Shown here: piece by piece, positions 60,970-64,000 of the stretch
How the letters are laid out: the number at the start of each line of letters is the position of its first letter
How positions within the stretch are numbered: position 1 is the first letter of the stretch
Assembly (NCBI GenBank): GCA_039881145.1
Contig: JAYKKI010000013.1
Coordinates: 40,319,501 to 40,383,500 of the forward strand
DNA length: 64,000 bases
DNA from: Druceiella hillmani
Lineage: Eukaryota; Arthropoda; Insecta; Lepidoptera; Hepialidae
Direction of reading: 5' to 3'
The notes under the pieces: model-generated
The model's input: only the letters and a program-made list of their open reading frames with translations
The model's database searches: none
Told to the model about the DNA's origin: nothing
Made by a program: the position numbers and the translations under genes

Positions 60970-62200
60970 AAACAATATTCAGGGAGATTAGCAATGAAAA
61001 TAGAATAACCTGAATAAAAACATCGATATTATAGATATTCTCGACAAAGGCAAAATCAATTTTTTTTAATGAATTTTGTTTACAATTATATTTGATTCTT
61101 TGATATAACAGACGGAAGTTTAATACACTAATATGTGGATAGGATGTTCGAACCAACAAAAGTTACTTTTTTTTATTATTGCGAAATTTATATTAACTCA
61201 TTCCGTCGGATAATGAGATATTTTATGAACCCATTTAACTTAATACATCTTAAATCTAGGTAATTTCATTGAAATTCGGTTTCTTTTTAAAACATTAAAA
61301 CTCTCCAAAAATTGCACAAAATGTGATATTTGTTTTCTAAAATATTAAAACCCGTTAATTACATTATTTAAATGTAAAATTTTAAAACCTATGATTATTT
61401 CAAAAGCTAGGATGGGTAAATGGAAATCTCTCCAATAAAATTATATCCTTACACGCGTATTTTTCATATTTAAAAAAATAGGAATGTCAGCTATCCCAAT
61501 TGAAGAAAGTAGATAAAAATATTTCGCCAGCAAGTTCAACCACTAATTTAAATGGAATGTATGCAGATATAAATAATTAAACCTTATGTAAATCTTTTGA
61601 CCAATTTTTGACAAAACAAGATACAACTATTTATAAAAAATTATCATAATTTTAGTAAATTGCACACAAATTTCTGATCTCACTCCCACTTAAGTATTTC
61701 GAATTTAGAAAGAGCGCATTTGCTTTTGTTCACAGATAATATATATAAAAAATATTTATAGTGAGTAAGTATGCAATTTACTTTAAGATTTGCTCTAAGA
61801 ATATATTCCAAAATTGATAAAAATAAAACAAAAGATCGACGAAAAGAAGTAGCCCAAATTATCGTACTGACATCTTACATATTCAACAAGATACTTTACT
61901 GTTTAAATGCTGATGTTTCCAATTTCTTCATATGGCTTTGCATGTTCCCTCTCACCTCCACACCTTTCAGTGTCGAGTTAGGTTTGCACTTAAAATATGT
62001 TTGATATACCTCCATAGATTCTTTCTTCTATGATTTTCAGCAAATAAATATAGAACAAAGCTCTGTAAACGTTATCTATTCCATCTCAATAGGAGATCAC
62101 GTAAGCATTTTGACAATAAAAATGTTTCTCGTATGATACAATGATTTGTTACAAATAAATTGCATTGTCGAAGTACTGCAGTTATTTTCGTAAAAACGTC
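60970..62200. other. Unrecognised AT-rich DNA
   Basis: A 77-codon plus-strand frame at 61771-62004 has no recognisable family. No other feature was seen. Confidence 0.55.
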
Positions 62201-62224
62201 AGTCAAGTAAAGACTTTCCATCTT

Positions 62225-62292
62225 ACCAGCAATGAAAAGCTTACATGGCAGTACTGCACGTTGGTTTTCGGTTTGAGTCCGACGTTCATCTT
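62225..62292 (+). ncRNA. tRNA-derived SINE-like remnant (weak)
   Basis: TCGG-TTTGAGT-CCGA at about 62265-62279 forms a T-arm-like hairpin with a 7-base loop, and GGTTTGAGTCC is close to the polymerase III B-box consensus. Upstream there is no convincing A-box or acceptor stem, so at most it is an old SINE or tRNA fragment. Confidence 0.25.
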
Positions 62293-62921
62293 TACCACTA
62301 AAAATTATTACATATACATTTGTGCTCGATTTCTATAAGTCTCATTATACTTTACCCTCATACATAGCAGCATTTTAAGAAAATTTCATTTTTTTTTTAA
62401 ATTTAAAAAGATATTTTATCTCTTTTATATTTTATTGTTCAAATCTTTACACACAATTAAAATATTAAAACTTTTGAAGCATCTAAACATTTAAAGTCCC
62501 ATAGTATTTCTATTAAACAGTTATATTGAAATATTAACGATGAAATTAAATATAAATATTATTTTTTACCATTTCATTATTATGATATTTTTTTCAATAA
62601 TTTTCCAGCAATATTTAAATAGCAAGTAATACTGTTTTTTCCTGATTTTAATTTTAGTAATATTGAACACGGTAAAAAAAGAGGTGAATTTTCTATGAAA
62701 TCTTAAGAATTATCTCACATAAAATAGTAAATAATATTTTAGAAACATTATAACTTGCTCTTTCAATTAATAGGGTATAAGAAATAAACAATCATAAGAA
62801 TCAATTTTGAATAAAGGTTAAAATGTTCAATCGCCATGTCAAAATTGAGATTTCCACATCAAGGGTTTTCTAAGAAAAACAGCCGTAACCAAGCCTGTCC
62901 GTTTGTTACAGCTATTGTCTT

Positions 62922-62953
62922 GAATCTTTGTAAGAATGATCTTACAAAGATTC
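62922..62953. repeat. Perfect foldback: 13-bp arms, 6-base loop
   Basis: GAATCTTTGTAAG at 62922-62934 and its exact complement at 62941-62953, loop AATGAT. It is a shorter member of the foldback class. Confidence 0.88.
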
Positions 62954-64000
62954 TTTTCTTTCTTCCTTCTGACGAACGCAAAAGCAAAATAAGAAAACTG
63001 TTTACACCGCGTAATAATTAATGTGCTCATTATTTTAAATGTTTCACACAAAATGAAAAAAAGATAGATAAAGTAGAATAACAAGTTATTTCGCTTTATA
63101 AATATAAAATATTTTTAAACATATTTATCTTCCCTTTCTGGTAAGAAATCTTATCCCGATTTATCTTGGTCCTATCGTAATTACATGACATTCGATCATA
63201 TCCATCAACATTGTTTTGTGAGGTCTTAAACAAGCGTAATACGTTATTTAATACCTCGCCCGTATATTTTCCTTTTATATCATTTTCCAGTGAAAAATGT
63301 AGCAGTAAACCTCTTCAAAAAAAATTATTATTAGAAGTAAGTCTCCATTGCATGATATTTGATAGTAAATAAGCATAGAGAATAGATATTCTAAGCTTAG
63401 AGGCCTACTTCCGAAGAAGAATGTGCATTATCAATAATTGTTTATTTAGGAGGACAAGTAGTAGACACGACAAAATTTAAATATATGGAGTTCTATATGT
63501 TTTTTGTGGTGTAAATAGATTAATAAATTTTTTTTCCAAACATAGGACATAAAGGGCGTGTACAGCTTTCAAAAATGATTTTTACACTAGCATACCAGTT
63601 GAGACATTTTAAAATTTCAATATTTTATTGTATAAAGTTAGCATTATTATTATTTTTTAATATCTTTCTCTTATTTTAGTGGAAAAGTTAAAAGGAAGGA
63701 TGCCACTCAGCCTAACATCGCAGGGATTATATGAAAATTTTGAACCATTTCCAAAAAAAATAAGGAAATATTTTAAATTTCTTTCCAAATTACACTTCAA
63801 GTAAAGTTCATTAGATTCACCTATATGAATTATAGACACGTTACTTATTATATTCCTTATCTACAGTTTCAAACAATAGCGTAGGAATTATTCACGCAGG
63901 TAATTATGTGCACCAAACTGAGAAAAAATATTATGGAATCATATGGTAATTTGATAAAAATTGACAATATTATAAAAATTTCCAACAAAAAGAAAAAATT
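62954..64000. other. Unrecognised AT-rich DNA
   Basis: No gene, RNA or element was recognised up to the window end. Confidence 0.6.

Noticed and set aside
60842..61159. 105-codon minus-strand frame rich in Thr/His
   Set aside because: Its repetitive half is the (TG)n-rich tract and the rest has no recognisable domain.

Overview
This is a strongly AT-rich eukaryotic window that looks like arthropod, most likely insect, intergenic DNA. No intact host protein-coding gene could be supported. Every recognisable coding trace is a decayed transposable element: an R1-clade non-LTR retrotransposon (about 8.47-9.78 kb, + strand), two Tc1/mariner remnants (17.85-18.49 kb, - strand; 22.75-23.42 kb, + strand) and a pogo/jerky-like DDE transposase (33.50-34.73 kb, - strand). 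The R1 and mariner types, the dispersed short repeats and more than ten long (TA)n tracts fit an insect genome. I cannot name the order or species.

Layout. 0-8.4 kb: unrecognised AT-rich DNA with a small tandem repeat, short (TA)n tracts and one copy of a dispersed repeat. 8.4-9.8 kb: R1 remnant. 9.8-13.5 kb: unrecognised, but with three near-perfect foldbacks whose arms are 21-22 bp. 13.56-25.4 kb (block A) and 39.9-56.6 kb (block B): two collinear, diverged direct copies of one long non-coding segment, separated by insertions specific to each copy. 26.2-39.9 kb: a nested tandem repeat, (TA)n tracts, the DDE transposase remnant and long unrecognised stretches. 56.6-64 kb: a 58-59 bp triplicated repeat beside a GC-richer, enhancer-like island at 57.54-57.87 kb, then very long (TA)n and (TG)n tracts and unrecognised DNA.

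The most interesting element is a short dispersed family with four copies (15975-16209, 19948-20139, 41291-41517, about 53823-53971). Three copies are flanked by exact 12-13 bp direct repeats that read as target-site duplications. All four carry what I read as a type I hammerhead ribozyme (CUGAAGA core, stem II, GAAA, very short palindromic stem III, GUC or GUU cleavage site, stem I). Partly inverted arms, variable target-site duplications and a hammerhead together point to solo or partial pLTRs of Penelope-like elements, or related retrozyme-type non-autonomous elements. Comparing blocks A and B shows empty sites for three of the insertions, so the family moved after the segmental duplication.

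Caveats: all homology calls were made by reading translations and repeats by eye. Percent identities are impressions unless stated as exact. No database search was possible.
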